A stretch of 64,000 nucleotides of DNA from JAADHG01 sp964418645 (GTDB lineage Bacteria > Bacteroidota > Bacteroidia > Flavobacteriales > Flavobacteriaceae): assembly GCA_964418645.1 (NCBI GenBank), contig CAYQME010000002.1:35577-99576 (forward strand), in the 5' to 3' direction. A program made the translations under genes and the position numbers. Shown here one piece after another: positions 26,448 through 35,716 of this stretch. Positions within the stretch are counted from its first letter, which is position 1, and each line of letters opens with the position of its first letter. The notes beneath the pieces are model-generated. The model did not search any database, had not been told where the DNA came from, and saw nothing but the letters and a program-made list of their open reading frames with translations.

Positions 26448-26924
26448 TCAATCTTTTATGGGTATTGATACATAAGACCCATTTATAATCTTCCATTCAT
26501 TATTTTCTTTAATAAGCGTGAAATAATCAAAATTACGCCTTTGTGCTTTGCCTTCAAATATTAGTGTAGCATTAGCTTTTACAAATGCCAATTTGCCTTC
26601 TGAAATATGAACAATAAATTTAGAAACTGGTTCGGTGTATTTTGTTGGGTTGGTTCTCGATTTTAACATTGCTATAAATTCTTTTAATGTTATGTCATAG
26701 GTATTCCATTTTTCATTCTTAAAAGAAGCTCCAGCAATGTTGGCATTTTCAGTAAATAGGGTTGGCATAGCATCAATATCATAATTTCCTGCAGCTGTTA
26801 AAAATTGTTTTACTACGGCTTTAACAGCTATTTCATCTTTGGCAATATCTGTTGAAACGTTTTGTTGTGCTATAAGCAAATTGGAGATTGCAAAAGCGAA
26901 AAGTAATAGTGTAATTTTTTTCAT
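26448..26924 (-). CDS. Exported NTF2-like (SnoaL/DUF4440) protein
   Basis: The 158-residue protein has a signal peptide (MKKITLLLFAFAISNLLIAQQ) and an NTF2-like fold: IAVKAVVKQFLTAAGNYDIDAMPTLF, then NAN and a final YFTLIKENNEWKIING. It is the last gene of the operon RidA-like, S10 peptidase, nitrilase, NTF2-like, beginning 10 bp after the nitrilase stop. Its ligand is unknown. Confidence 0.75.
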   Translation of the reverse strand: MKKITLLLFAFAISNLLIAQQNVSTDIAKDEIAVKAVVKQFLTAAGNYDIDAMPTLFTENANIAGASFKNEKWNTYDITLKEFIAMLKSRTNPTKYTEPVSKFIVHISEGKLAFVKANATLIFEGKAQRRNFDYFTLIKENNEWKIINGSYVSIPIKD

Positions 26925-26934
26925 CTGTTTATAT

Positions 26935-27855
26935 TTATTCCTTAGTAGTTTCCGGTTGGTTATTTACTTTAAACTCAAAAATATCGTTTCGTGCGTAATG
27001 ACCTATCACATCAAAATCTAGTTTGCTACGTTTTACGTCTTCTAAATCTAATTCAGCAACCAAAACACCAGCTTTATTAAATAAAGGTCCTTCTATAATG
27101 TTTCCTAAAGGAGATACAATTACAGAACCTCCTGGACAAAAGTTTTCAGGTTGATTGGCAACTTCACTTTTATACTTCTCAGGATACATGGAAGTGGTCA
27201 TAAATTGGTTACAACCCAAAACAAAACAGCGTCCTTCCAAGGCAATTTGCTGCATGGTTGCTGACCATTGTTCACGAGAGTCTGCAGTAGGAGCAATGTA
27301 TATTTCTACACCTTTTAAATACATACTCATTCTTGCTAAAGGCATATAGTTTTCCCAGCAAATCAATCCTCCAAGTTTTCCAACCTTGGTATCAAAGGTG
27401 GTTAAGGATTCTGCTCCAGCGTCTGCCCAAACCAATCGCTCTGTTCCTGTTGGTTTAATTTTTCGGTGTACACCAAGCAATCCTTTAGTTGGAGAGAGGT
27501 AAAGCATAGAACAATACAAACTGCCATTAGTTTGTTGTTTTTCAGTCACGCCAATAACAATATAAATATTCTGTTCTTTTGATAAGGTTTCCAATCGCAT
27601 TAGATCGTCGCTTTCTAAATCAAAACTATTGTTATAATAGTCTGCATAGTGTTGTCTGCCTAAATCAGTACGACTACCAATAGTAGCACCAAACGAAAAA
27701 CCACGAGGATAACCAGGAATAAATGATTCTGGAAATACAATTAGTTCACAACCGTCATTTGCATATCGCTTAACAATGATTTCTACCTTTTGTAGCGTTT
27801 TTTCTTTATCAAAAAAAACAGGAGCCTCTTGTACAACAGCGACTTTTATCTTCAT
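26935..27855 (-). CDS. Nitrilase-type carbon-nitrogen hydrolase
   Basis: The 306-residue protein has the catalytic triad of the nitrilase superfamily: E43 in FPESFIPGYP, K132 in HRKIKPTGTER, and C166 in GLICWENYMP. The segments GTERLVWADAG and CWENYMPLAR match true nitrilases (nitrile to acid plus ammonia) rather than amidases. It directly abuts the S10 peptidase gene. No signal peptide is present, so it acts in the cytoplasm. The natural nitrile is unknown. Confidence 0.88.
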   Translation of the reverse strand: MKIKVAVVQEAPVFFDKEKTLQKVEIIVKRYANDGCELIVFPESFIPGYPRGFSFGATIGSRTDLGRQHYADYYNNSFDLESDDLMRLETLSKEQNIYIVIGVTEKQQTNGSLYCSMLYLSPTKGLLGVHRKIKPTGTERLVWADAGAESLTTFDTKVGKLGGLICWENYMPLARMSMYLKGVEIYIAPTADSREQWSATMQQIALEGRCFVLGCNQFMTTSMYPEKYKSEVANQPENFCPGGSVIVSPLGNIIEGPLFNKAGVLVAELDLEDVKRSKLDFDVIGHYARNDIFEFKVNNQPETTKE

Positions 27856-29364
27856 TTAATTTTTTGATTTAAAAAAATCACGAATGTCGTTGGTTAATTT
27901 TACTAAATCAGGATGATGCACATACATCATATGTCCTGCTTCGTAATATTTCATGCTTACACGTTCTCGTACAATGCCATGTCTAGAAAAGGTATATTCA
28001 GCATCAAAAAAAGGACAAATAAGATCGAAGTATCCACTGGCAACCATGACTTTCATTTCGGTATTTCGTCGCATGGTTTTCCCCAATAAATCAGCTGTAT
28101 TTACAGGCATTGGTTCCCAATATTGACCATCTGGAACAGGTTTCCATCGCCATTTTCCACCAATTTGACCACTTGTTAAATAAGGTCTATCCATAGTAAC
28201 GTTAAGTGTTGAAGCAAAATATTCGTTAAGAGCTGCAGTATAAGCTGAACTTATTTGATATGAAGCTGGATCTCCCAAATTAGGTCCTTCAGAAACATCA
28301 TCTGCTTCATCTCCCATAAATCGTCCATCCAATCTGCCAATAGCCAATCCATTATCTGCTAATAGTTTTTTTTGAAAACGATGCATTAAAATACGATTGT
28401 TAGATTTTAAAATATAAGCTTTATCAAGACCTATGAAATACGAAAGCTTGTCTGCAATAGAATTTTTTTCTGAAGCACTTAATAAAGATCCTTTGTAGAG
28501 TGCAGGTGCATACGTGTTATAGGTAAAATTCCTTGCTTCCTCAACAAAGGCTTCTAGCGTTTTACCTTGTCCAGCTTTTTTATGATACCAAGCTGTGGCT
28601 GCCATACTAGGTAAATAGGTTAAATAAGAAGTAATATTATTATGAATAGAAGTAGAGCCTTCATAATCTAAAGCTTGTGAGATAAGAATGATACCATTTA
28701 ACGCCATGTTTTGTCCTCCACCTTCTAAAACATTAGCTACTGCAGCAGCTCTAGTAGTTCCATAACTTTCACCTGCAATATATTTAGGCGAATTCCATCG
28801 TTTGTTTTTGGTTATCCATTGACGCATAAATTTGGCTACAGAACGAGCATCTTCCATAAGTCCCCAATAATCTTTAACTTTTCCTTTTCCGATGACACGA
28901 GAATAACCAGTACCAACAGGATCAATAAAAACAAGATCTGTAAGGTCTAAAATTCCATTTTTGTTTGCAACCAAATCAAAAGGAGCTGCTCCATCATCTT
29001 TTTTTGCATCAGAATCGACTTTAACTAGTTGCGGTCCAAAAAGTCCCATATGCAACCAAATTGAAGCTGAACCAGGACCACCATTAAATATAAAAGTAAC
29101 AGGACGTTTTGAAGTGTTAGCTACATTATCTTTGGTATATGCTACAGACCAAATGGATGCAACCGAATCACCAGTCTTATTCGTTAAGTAAGTTTCACTA
29201 GCTGTTGCAATATATTTAATTAAAGTATTACCAAAGGTGCCTTGGTGTTTGGTTACAAAAGATTTTGCAATAGGAATTGGTTTCTCAGCGTCTTCCTTTT
29301 TTTCTTGAGCAAAAGTTGTGAAACTAAATAAGGTTAATGTTAAAAGAAAAAGAATGTTTTTCAT
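27856..29364 (-). CDS. S10-family serine carboxypeptidase, exported
   Basis: The 502-residue protein has a signal peptide (MKNILFLLTLTLFSFTTFAQ), the oxyanion region FNGGPGSAS (about 93-101), and the catalytic Ser at S200 in AGESYGTTRAA. The late catalytic region includes VASGYFDLICPF and YEAGHMMYVHHP, with the catalytic Asp and His. S10 enzymes cut C-terminal residues at acidic pH. It has no gap to the nitrilase gene, so the two are co-transcribed. Confidence 0.9.
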   Translation of the reverse strand: MKNILFLLTLTLFSFTTFAQEKKEDAEKPIPIAKSFVTKHQGTFGNTLIKYIATASETYLTNKTGDSVASIWSVAYTKDNVANTSKRPVTFIFNGGPGSASIWLHMGLFGPQLVKVDSDAKKDDGAAPFDLVANKNGILDLTDLVFIDPVGTGYSRVIGKGKVKDYWGLMEDARSVAKFMRQWITKNKRWNSPKYIAGESYGTTRAAAVANVLEGGGQNMALNGIILISQALDYEGSTSIHNNITSYLTYLPSMAATAWYHKKAGQGKTLEAFVEEARNFTYNTYAPALYKGSLLSASEKNSIADKLSYFIGLDKAYILKSNNRILMHRFQKKLLADNGLAIGRLDGRFMGDEADDVSEGPNLGDPASYQISSAYTAALNEYFASTLNVTMDRPYLTSGQIGGKWRWKPVPDGQYWEPMPVNTADLLGKTMRRNTEMKVMVASGYFDLICPFFDAEYTFSRHGIVRERVSMKYYEAGHMMYVHHPDLVKLTNDIRDFFKSKN

Positions 29365-29409
29365 AATTTATTTTTAATTGTTTAAATAGAAAAATTCAGT
29401 TAAAATATA

Positions 29410-29964
29410 TTAATCTTTTACTTGCACAATGGCTTCGACTTCGCAGGCTAAATTAAAAGGTAATGATGCCATTCCAACAGCAGAACGCGCATGCCTACCA
29501 CGTTCTCCAAAAATTTCGACCATTAAATCTGTATACCCATTAATAACTGCTGGTTGTTGGGTAAAAAAAGAGTCTGCATTGACCATTCCAAGAACTTTCA
29601 CAATACGAACTACTTTATTGAGATCTCCAATTTCAGATTTTAAAATAGCAATATGGTTAATGGCAGTTATTCTTGCCGCAGCATATCCTTCTTCAATAGT
29701 TAAATCAGTGCCCACTTTTCCTGTAATTCTTAGACCATCATTTGTTCTAGGACCATTTCCAGATAAGTAAATAAGATTACCGCTTTTTACAGCCAAGGCA
29801 ATATTGATGCCATTAGGAAGTTTAGGCACTTTAAGATTTATTCCTAAAGAATCTAAGCGTTGTTCAATATCATAATCATATAGATTTTTAGCTTTTTGAT
29901 TGTTTTGTTCAATAGTATTACAAGAGGATAAAAAAATGAAGGAAATAAAAATAATAAGTTTCAT
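29410..29964 (-). CDS. RidA-family protein with lipoprotein signal
   Basis: The 184-residue protein combines a lipoprotein signal (MKLIIFISFIFLSSC) with a RidA/YjgF domain (about 45-180): LIYLSGNGPRT, AARITAINHIAILKS, and the active-site segment ARSAVGMASLPFN with the conserved Arg. RidA proteins hydrolyse reactive enamine/imine intermediates and are normally cytosolic, so an exported lipoprotein form is unusual. The ATG at 29964 is preferred to that at 29982, which lies too close to a -7-like TATCTTTA box. It is the first gene of the operon. Confidence 0.85.
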   Translation of the reverse strand: MKLIIFISFIFLSSCNTIEQNNQKAKNLYDYDIEQRLDSLGINLKVPKLPNGINIALAVKSGNLIYLSGNGPRTNDGLRITGKVGTDLTIEEGYAAARITAINHIAILKSEIGDLNKVVRIVKVLGMVNADSFFTQQPAVINGYTDLMVEIFGERGRHARSAVGMASLPFNLACEVEAIVQVKD

Positions 29965-30124
29965 AATTAATTGGTTGGTCATAAAGATATGGTATAAAAT
30001 TAGGAAATTTATATTAATGTAAAATTAAGTTTTTAAGCCTAATTATAGTATATAATAAGCTAACAAAAGTCATAGTAATTGGTGTAGTTATCTTTTAATT
30101 TTATTGATATAAAACATTAATATT

Positions 30125-30859
30125 ATGATACCTAAGAAAAACCCTGACATAGATTTAAATCGAAATAGTGGATTGTATTTTGAAATAGGTCTTGCATTAA
30201 TGTTGTTTGTGTCCTATAGTTTGTTAAATTATAAAACATACAATAAACCAGATATTACTTTAGATATGTTAGCTATTAATGAAGATGAAGAAGAAGATGT
30301 TCCAATAATAAATGTAATGAGACCACCTCCACCTCCACCTCCAAAAGCTGCTCCTGAGGTTATTACAGTTGTTGAAGATGTGGTTGAAGTTGAAGAAACG
30401 GTAATTGAGAGTACTGAGACCAGTATGGAAGAAGCTATTGAAGAACGTATTGTTAGTGTAGAGGATGTAAATGTTGATGAGGTTGAAGAAGATATTTCTG
30501 TGCCTTTTGCAGTAGTTGAAAAAGTGCCCATTTGGCCTGGTTGTAAAGGAAAAACCAATGCTGAATTAAAGAAATGTTTTCAAGAAAATATGATAACACA
30601 TGTTAAAAAGAATTTTGAGTACCCACAAACGGCTATGGAATTAGGTATTCGAGGTAAAGTATTTGTGTTATTTAATATAGATTCTAACGGAAATGTGGCT
30701 AATATTAAAACCCGTGGTCCAGATAGAATATTAGAAAAAGAAGCTGCACGAATTGTTAGCTTATTACCACAAATGACACCTGGAAAACAACGCGGCAGAT
30801 CAGTAAATGTACCTTATAGCTTGCCTATAATTTTTAAATATTTAGAAAATGAACCGTAA
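30125..30859 (+). CDS. TonB-family energy transducer
   Basis: The 244-residue protein has one N-terminal membrane helix (about 18-37), a proline run (PPPPPPPKA, about 62-70), an acidic Val/Glu-rich periplasmic linker, and a C-terminal TonB domain (about 155-244, YPQTAMELGIRGKVFVLFNID). It couples the proton-motive force to outer-membrane receptors. It has no exbB or exbD beside it. The domain begins with a conserved WPGC and a second Cys (KCF), typical in Bacteroidota. Confidence 0.92.
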   Translation: MIPKKNPDIDLNRNSGLYFEIGLALMLFVSYSLLNYKTYNKPDITLDMLAINEDEEEDVPIINVMRPPPPPPPKAAPEVITVVEDVVEVEETVIESTETSMEEAIEERIVSVEDVNVDEVEEDISVPFAVVEKVPIWPGCKGKTNAELKKCFQENMITHVKKNFEYPQTAMELGIRGKVFVLFNIDSNGNVANIKTRGPDRILEKEAARIVSLLPQMTPGKQRGRSVNVPYSLPIIFKYLENEP

Positions 30860-30867
30860 ATAAAAAG

Positions 30868-31308
30868 CTAGTGAGACATGGATTCTTCACCTTGTCTCCA
30901 AAAAAGCAAGCCAATAATAACTCCGAAGATCATAGATAAGAAATATACCGAAAAGCTATATTCATGCGATGTTATAAAATTAGTTGCATGTGATTCTACA
31001 TTAAAAATTGAGATTAACAAAGCGATACCTATTACAATAATTGAACCAACTGTTCCATTTACAATGGGTTTGTTAAATCTGATAAAAAATAAATTAGCAG
31101 CTACTGCTCCCCAAAAATAAGTTATAATAAACCAACCATTCTCAGTTTTGTCTTTTATGATATTGCTTACGGTGTTGTTTTCTTTTCCGTCTAAAGCTAA
31201 ATACACATCCAAAGCCAATACAAATAAGAATAGCCCGATGAGAATATATTGTACTTTTTTTACAAACTTCTCATTACTTATTAGCGTTTTAAATTCTTGT
31301 ACATTCAT
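30868..31308 (-). CDS. Hypothetical four-helix membrane protein (paralogue of the next gene)
   Basis: The 146-residue protein has four membrane helices. The segment NNTVSNIIKDKTENGWFIITYFWGAVAANLFFI closely parallels NDTVNVILKNWAYSKYFFITFIWGVLGGHFFL in the gene just upstream, so the two arose by duplication. It is the third gene behind the serine hydrolase, with 4 bp between the two small genes. Family and function are not recognised. Confidence 0.72.
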   Translation of the reverse strand: MNVQEFKTLISNEKFVKKVQYILIGLFLFVLALDVYLALDGKENNTVSNIIKDKTENGWFIITYFWGAVAANLFFIRFNKPIVNGTVGSIIVIGIALLISIFNVESHATNFITSHEYSFSVYFLSMIFGVIIGLLFWRQGEESMSH

Positions 31309-31312
31309 GCAA

Positions 31313-31735
31313 TCAAGGTATTGTTGTAGTTATTGTCCAAGGGAATTCTACTTGTGGAATATGACGTTGCGACCAAAAAAAGTGCCCATAGAATAAACCT
31401 GCAATTAGTAGTAGTAACTGATATCGTCTTTTAATACTGAAACCTTTAGCTAATCGCTTTCCAATAAAGACTAAAATAGCAATTAGAATAATAACCAAAA
31501 CTACAGGAAGCCACCAATTACTACCAAAAACAGGAGTTCTTGTTCCTAAAAAGAAATGCCCTCCTAAAACACCCCAAATAAACGTGATAAAGAAATATTT
31601 TGAATATGCCCAATTCTTTAAAATGACATTTACAGTGTCGTTTCCAATTTTATTAAGGTTAAGATAAACATTAAATAAAATTAGAAAACCTATAATACCA
31701 AATACAATATATTCGACGGTTTTAATGTCTAACAT
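31313..31735 (-). CDS. Hypothetical four-helix membrane protein
   Basis: The 140-residue protein has four membrane helices (about 8-26, 44-60, 70-92, 105-125) and ends in a His/Trp-rich tail (GHFFWSQRHIPQVEFPW). It begins 1 bp after the stop of the serine-hydrolase gene. It is paralogous to the following gene. A role with the hydrolase is inferred from position only. Confidence 0.72.
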   Translation of the reverse strand: MLDIKTVEYIVFGIIGFLILFNVYLNLNKIGNDTVNVILKNWAYSKYFFITFIWGVLGGHFFLGTRTPVFGSNWWLPVVLVIILIAILVFIGKRLAKGFSIKRRYQLLLLIAGLFYGHFFWSQRHIPQVEFPWTITTTIP

Positions 31736-31736
31736 T

Positions 31737-33545
31737 TTAGTTAGTTTTCCGTTTACCTTTAAAATTACCGTTAGGTTGTATCATAAGAACTTCATTGATT
31801 TCGCCAGTGTCGTCTTCAAAAAACTCAAGTTTAAATCCATCTAAAATTTTCAATGCAAAATTGTGTTTTGAAATTGGAAGTAATTCATATTCAGGTTGAC
31901 CTGCTACAAATAAATAGAGTGTTTTGTCGTTTTTTATATAAAATTTTATTGTAGTTCCAGCAAGTTCGTACTCACCAACATATTTCTCTAAAGTCGCCTT
32001 ATCAACTTCAATTGTATTTGGTTTGCGTTTAAATTCAATTGGGTCTGGTAAAGCCGCTTCTATTTTAGCTTTCAAACTTGAAATTTCTCCAGAATTATTA
32101 GTTATAAAATTAAAGCGCAAAGGGCCAGAATCTGTAGTATCAATTCCAGTTTCTTCAACTTCAAAAGGTTCAAACACATCATAGTGATAATGCTTTAACC
32201 ACATTTTTATTAATTTAAATTGTGCATATAAAGAATCTTTTTCTACATTAATTTCAAATGAACCATAACCCGGATGCGAGTAAGTGCCAGCATATTCTAG
32301 TTTAATATGTGATGGTCTTGTATTTTCTATTCTTTCAGATGTTTTGGCTGCTTCAGCTTCTTTTTGATTCTTTTTAGCTTTTTCTTGAGCATCAACATAA
32401 CGTTTTACCCAATCAGTTTTATTGACATTTAGCATTCTGTCAGCAATTGTATTTCTAACCAAATTTGGAACTCTTGATCCATTCTGATTTGCTAATACAA
32501 CGATACCAATACTATCGCTTGGATAAAAGGCCACATTTGCCGAAAAACCATCAATATTTCCACCGTGTTCAACTCTGTAATGACTTTTATATGATGACAA
32601 AAACCAAGCATATCCATAATTGGCAAAATGTAAATCTGGTGTTTCCTTATCTGGAAGTGCTGCTCCAATAACCATTTGAGAACTTATAGCTTCAGTAACA
32701 TAGGCCTCCGGAATAATTTCTTTGCCCTTAAATTTTCCTTTGTTAATCCAAGTAATTAACCAATTGGACATATCGTTAACGCTACTGTTAATACTTCCTG
32801 CAGGTCGCATTCCAGCAATCTTATAATAATCCATTTTAGTATTTGAGTTATTTTTTTCAGTTTGATAACCTAAAGCCGCATTTGTACTTTTTTCCATTTC
32901 GTCAATAGTTACATTAGATCGCGTCATACCTAGTGGTTTAAAAAAACGCTCTCTTATATTATCTTCCCAACTTTTTCCTGTAATCCGTTCAGAAATTACA
33001 CCTTGAGTTAAAAACATAAAATTATTGTAATACCATTGTTGTCTAATACCTGTAAATGGTTCTTGGTATTTAATGCGTTGTATTAAACTGTCCTTATCAA
33101 AGGTTGGAAATAAATACCAAGAATAGTCATGACGTGGTAATCCTGTGCGATGACTCATTAAATCTTTAATAATAATATGATTGTTCATATCATCATTATA
33201 AAATTCTAATTCTGGAATATATTTTCTAGGGCTGTCATCAAATGATAATTTATCATCATTTCGTAATTGCCCAAGAATAGAAGCGGTAAATGCTTTAGTG
33301 CTAGAACCAATAGCGAAAAGCGTATTTGTATTGACAGGAGTTTTGTGTTCTAAGTTACTATATCCAAATCCCTTAGCATAGACTATCTTATCTTTGTCGA
33401 CAACTGCAACTGCAAAACCTGCTGCATGTGTAGCCTCTAGAATTTTATTTAATTGGTCATCTACACCTTTAAGGCGTTTATCAGTTTGAGCTAAGGTGGT
33501 AGCTATAAATAAAAAAGTAAATACAGAAAACAGTAATTTTTTCAT
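31737..33545 (-). CDS. Beta-lactamase-family (class C-like) serine hydrolase
   Basis: The 602-residue protein has a signal peptide (MKKLLFSVFTFLFIATTLAQ), a serine beta-lactamase-like domain with SxxK at S81-K84 (GSSTKAF), YxN at YNN (about 168-170), and HGGNIDGF replacing KTG. Two C-terminal lipocalin-like beta domains (about 400-600, DUF3471-type) follow. Relatives include D-aminopeptidases, esterases and peptidoglycan enzymes; resistance to beta-lactams is not implied. Two small membrane proteins are co-transcribed. Confidence 0.87.
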   Translation of the reverse strand: MKKLLFSVFTFLFIATTLAQTDKRLKGVDDQLNKILEATHAAGFAVAVVDKDKIVYAKGFGYSNLEHKTPVNTNTLFAIGSSTKAFTASILGQLRNDDKLSFDDSPRKYIPELEFYNDDMNNHIIIKDLMSHRTGLPRHDYSWYLFPTFDKDSLIQRIKYQEPFTGIRQQWYYNNFMFLTQGVISERITGKSWEDNIRERFFKPLGMTRSNVTIDEMEKSTNAALGYQTEKNNSNTKMDYYKIAGMRPAGSINSSVNDMSNWLITWINKGKFKGKEIIPEAYVTEAISSQMVIGAALPDKETPDLHFANYGYAWFLSSYKSHYRVEHGGNIDGFSANVAFYPSDSIGIVVLANQNGSRVPNLVRNTIADRMLNVNKTDWVKRYVDAQEKAKKNQKEAEAAKTSERIENTRPSHIKLEYAGTYSHPGYGSFEINVEKDSLYAQFKLIKMWLKHYHYDVFEPFEVEETGIDTTDSGPLRFNFITNNSGEISSLKAKIEAALPDPIEFKRKPNTIEVDKATLEKYVGEYELAGTTIKFYIKNDKTLYLFVAGQPEYELLPISKHNFALKILDGFKLEFFEDDTGEINEVLMIQPNGNFKGKRKTN

Positions 33546-33725
33546 TGAGTTTGGTTTAATATTATAAAATGATTAATAAAGAACAAGCTCACTAAATTAC
33601 ACATTTTTAAAGTGATTTTAGAAATGATTACAAGTCATCCTTATAAACTTACAATTCGGTCACTCTATTTTTAGTTGTTGATACTAATAGATGACATTTG
33701 TACCATAATTAAAAAACGAGCAATT

Positions 33726-34346
33726 ATGCAAAAGTTAGCAATCATTTTAGTATTATTTATTACTCAATTATTGAGTGCACAAACCAATTACGAAAAAGGT
33801 ATGCAAAAAGCCTTTGAACTTTGGGGTACAAACCCAACGGAAGCGTCTAATTTATTTGAACGTATTGCAAAAGCTGAACCCGACAATTGGTTACCGTCAT
33901 ATTATGCAGCCCAAGTTTTAATTACTCAAAGTTTTGGAGAACAGGATAAGGATAAATTAACAGCTCAATTGGCAAAAGCACAAAATTTATTAAATGATGC
34001 GACTGCAATTTCAAAAAACAATCCAGAGCTATTAATACTACAAGCTTTATTGCATACGGCTTGGGTAGCTTATGATGGTGCAACTTACGGAATGACATTA
34101 TCTCCAAAAGTATCAGCTTTATACGCTAAAGCCGAACAAATAGCTCCTAATAATCCACGCGTTGTTTTAAATAAAGCCGAATGGGCAATGGGCAGTGCTC
34201 GTTTTTTTGGCCAGGATACAACACCTTTTTGCAAGGACGTAGAAAGAGCATTGGAACTTTTTGCTAACTTTAAACCGGAAACAGCGTTTTACCCAAATTG
34301 GGGAAAAGAACGTGCTGAACAAATTTTAGAATCTTGTAATAAATAA
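33726..34346 (+). CDS. Exported TPR-like protein
   Basis: The 206-residue protein has a signal peptide (MQKLAIILVLFITQLLSAQ) and helical repeats of TPR type: NYEKGMQKAFELWGTNPTEAS and AEPDNWLPSYYAAQVLI, with later AEQIAPNNPRVVLNKAEW. The start is the ATG at 33726. The stop is 2 bp before the histidine-kinase ATG, so it is part of that signalling operon and may feed a periplasmic input to it. Confidence 0.78.
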   Translation: MQKLAIILVLFITQLLSAQTNYEKGMQKAFELWGTNPTEASNLFERIAKAEPDNWLPSYYAAQVLITQSFGEQDKDKLTAQLAKAQNLLNDATAISKNNPELLILQALLHTAWVAYDGATYGMTLSPKVSALYAKAEQIAPNNPRVVLNKAEWAMGSARFFGQDTTPFCKDVERALELFANFKPETAFYPNWGKERAEQILESCNK

Positions 34347-34348
34347 TA

Positions 34349-35698
34349 ATGAAGGAGTTTATAAAAGTTTGCGGAGTAAGTATCATTATAGCAGCAATTT
34401 TATTTATCATAGATATGATATTTCAATATTCTGCTGATAGAGAAGTTGTATACGACTTTGATCTTGTTATAAAATTTGGAATTTTTATTATGTATTCCTT
34501 ACCATTAACTTTTGTGAACTCTTATTTTTTCGATTTTTTACATCATAAAACTAAAAACACTCTATTCATTAAAAATAAAATAGTCTTTGGTTTTATAGGT
34601 TCTATTATTTTAACATTAGCTACTATGTTTTTGGTTAGAATATTTCATAGAACAGTAATTGATGGGTTAACATACAGTGCGTTTTTAGAGTCCGAAAAAC
34701 TACAAATTTATTTTATAACATTATTAATAACATTTACAGCATCTCTTTTTTTTCATGCTTTTTTCTTTTATCAGGAATTACAAAAAAACAAGGTTAAAGA
34801 ACAAAAAATTATAGCTGGAACAGCAAGTGCAAAATTTGATGCTTTAAAAAATCAATTAGACCCGCATTTTTTGTTTAATAGCTTAAATGTCCTTACAAGC
34901 CTCATTGAAGAAAACACAGATAATGCACAAAAATTTACAACGTCTTTATCTAAAGTATATCGTTATGTGTTAGAGCAAAAAAATAAAGATTTAGTAACTG
35001 TAGATGAAGAATTAGAGTTTGCAAAAACCTATATGTCTTTATTAAAAATGCGTTTTGAAGATAGTATCATTTTTGAAATTCCTGAAAAAGCTTCAAATCC
35101 TGAAAGTAAAGTTGTGCCATTATCATTACAACTTTTGTTAGAAAATGCTGTAAAGCATAATGTAGTAACCGTAAACAAACCATTACATATAAAAATTTAC
35201 GAAGTTAATGGAACTTTGGTTGTTGAAAACAATTTACAACCTAAACAAATAGTAAAAAAGAGTAGTGGCGTAGGTTTAAGTAATATCATGCAACGTTACA
35301 ACCTACTAACCAATAAAAAAGTAAACATTAATCAAGAAGCAAACAGTTTTGCAGTTGCAATACCAATGCTTACAAAACAAATAAAAGTTATGAAAATGCA
35401 ATCAACATCACAAATAGACGATGGTTACGTAAGAGCTCGCAAGCATGTAGAAGAACTAAAGGAGTTTTATTACAGTTTAATTTCGTATTGTATCGTAATA
35501 CCATTCTTAATTTTTATATGGTATGAATTTACACCAGACACTATTCAATGGTTTTGGTTTCCAATGTTTGGTTGGGGAATGGGACTCTGTTTTCAAGCCT
35601 ATAAAGTATTTGTAAACAATGGTGTTTTAGGTCGAAACTGGGAACAGCGAAAAATTGATGAGTTTATGCAAGAAGAAGAAAAACAAAACTGGAATTAA
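34349..35698 (+). CDS. LytS-type sensor histidine kinase with C-terminal 2TM domain
   Basis: The 449-residue protein has four membrane helices (about 8-26, 44-62, 78-96, 120-140) and a His_kinase domain with H173 in QLDPHFLFNSLN. The ATP-binding N-box is LLLENAVKHNV, and the G-box GVGLSN. Beyond the kinase (about 355-449) lies a 2TM domain: two helices, then FGWGMGLCFQAYKV and NWEQRKIDEFM. The same 2TM domain is present twice in the next protein. It would phosphorylate the LytTR regulator. Confidence 0.88.
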   Translation: MKEFIKVCGVSIIIAAILFIIDMIFQYSADREVVYDFDLVIKFGIFIMYSLPLTFVNSYFFDFLHHKTKNTLFIKNKIVFGFIGSIILTLATMFLVRIFHRTVIDGLTYSAFLESEKLQIYFITLLITFTASLFFHAFFFYQELQKNKVKEQKIIAGTASAKFDALKNQLDPHFLFNSLNVLTSLIEENTDNAQKFTTSLSKVYRYVLEQKNKDLVTVDEELEFAKTYMSLLKMRFEDSIIFEIPEKASNPESKVVPLSLQLLLENAVKHNVVTVNKPLHIKIYEVNGTLVVENNLQPKQIVKKSSGVGLSNIMQRYNLLTNKKVNINQEANSFAVAIPMLTKQIKVMKMQSTSQIDDGYVRARKHVEELKEFYYSLISYCIVIPFLIFIWYEFTPDTIQWFWFPMFGWGMGLCFQAYKVFVNNGVLGRNWEQRKIDEFMQEEEKQNWN

Positions 35699-35716
35699 TT
35701 AGTTAAAGAAAAACAA

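Noticed and set aside
30229..30558. 109-codon minus-strand frame rich in Ser/Thr/Gly
   Set aside because: Antisense to the Pro/Glu/Val-rich linker of TonB; the low-complexity composition mirrors that linker.
31737..33545. Beta-lactamase conferring drug resistance
   Set aside because: The KTG motif is replaced by HGG and lipocalin-like domains follow, as in D-aminopeptidase or esterase relatives; no resistance role can be read from it.
33691..33704. TGACATTTGTAC before the TPR gene, similar to the Fnr-like sites
   Set aside because: Only the left half matches, and it lies too close to the ATG (about 27 nt) with no -7 box at the right spacing.
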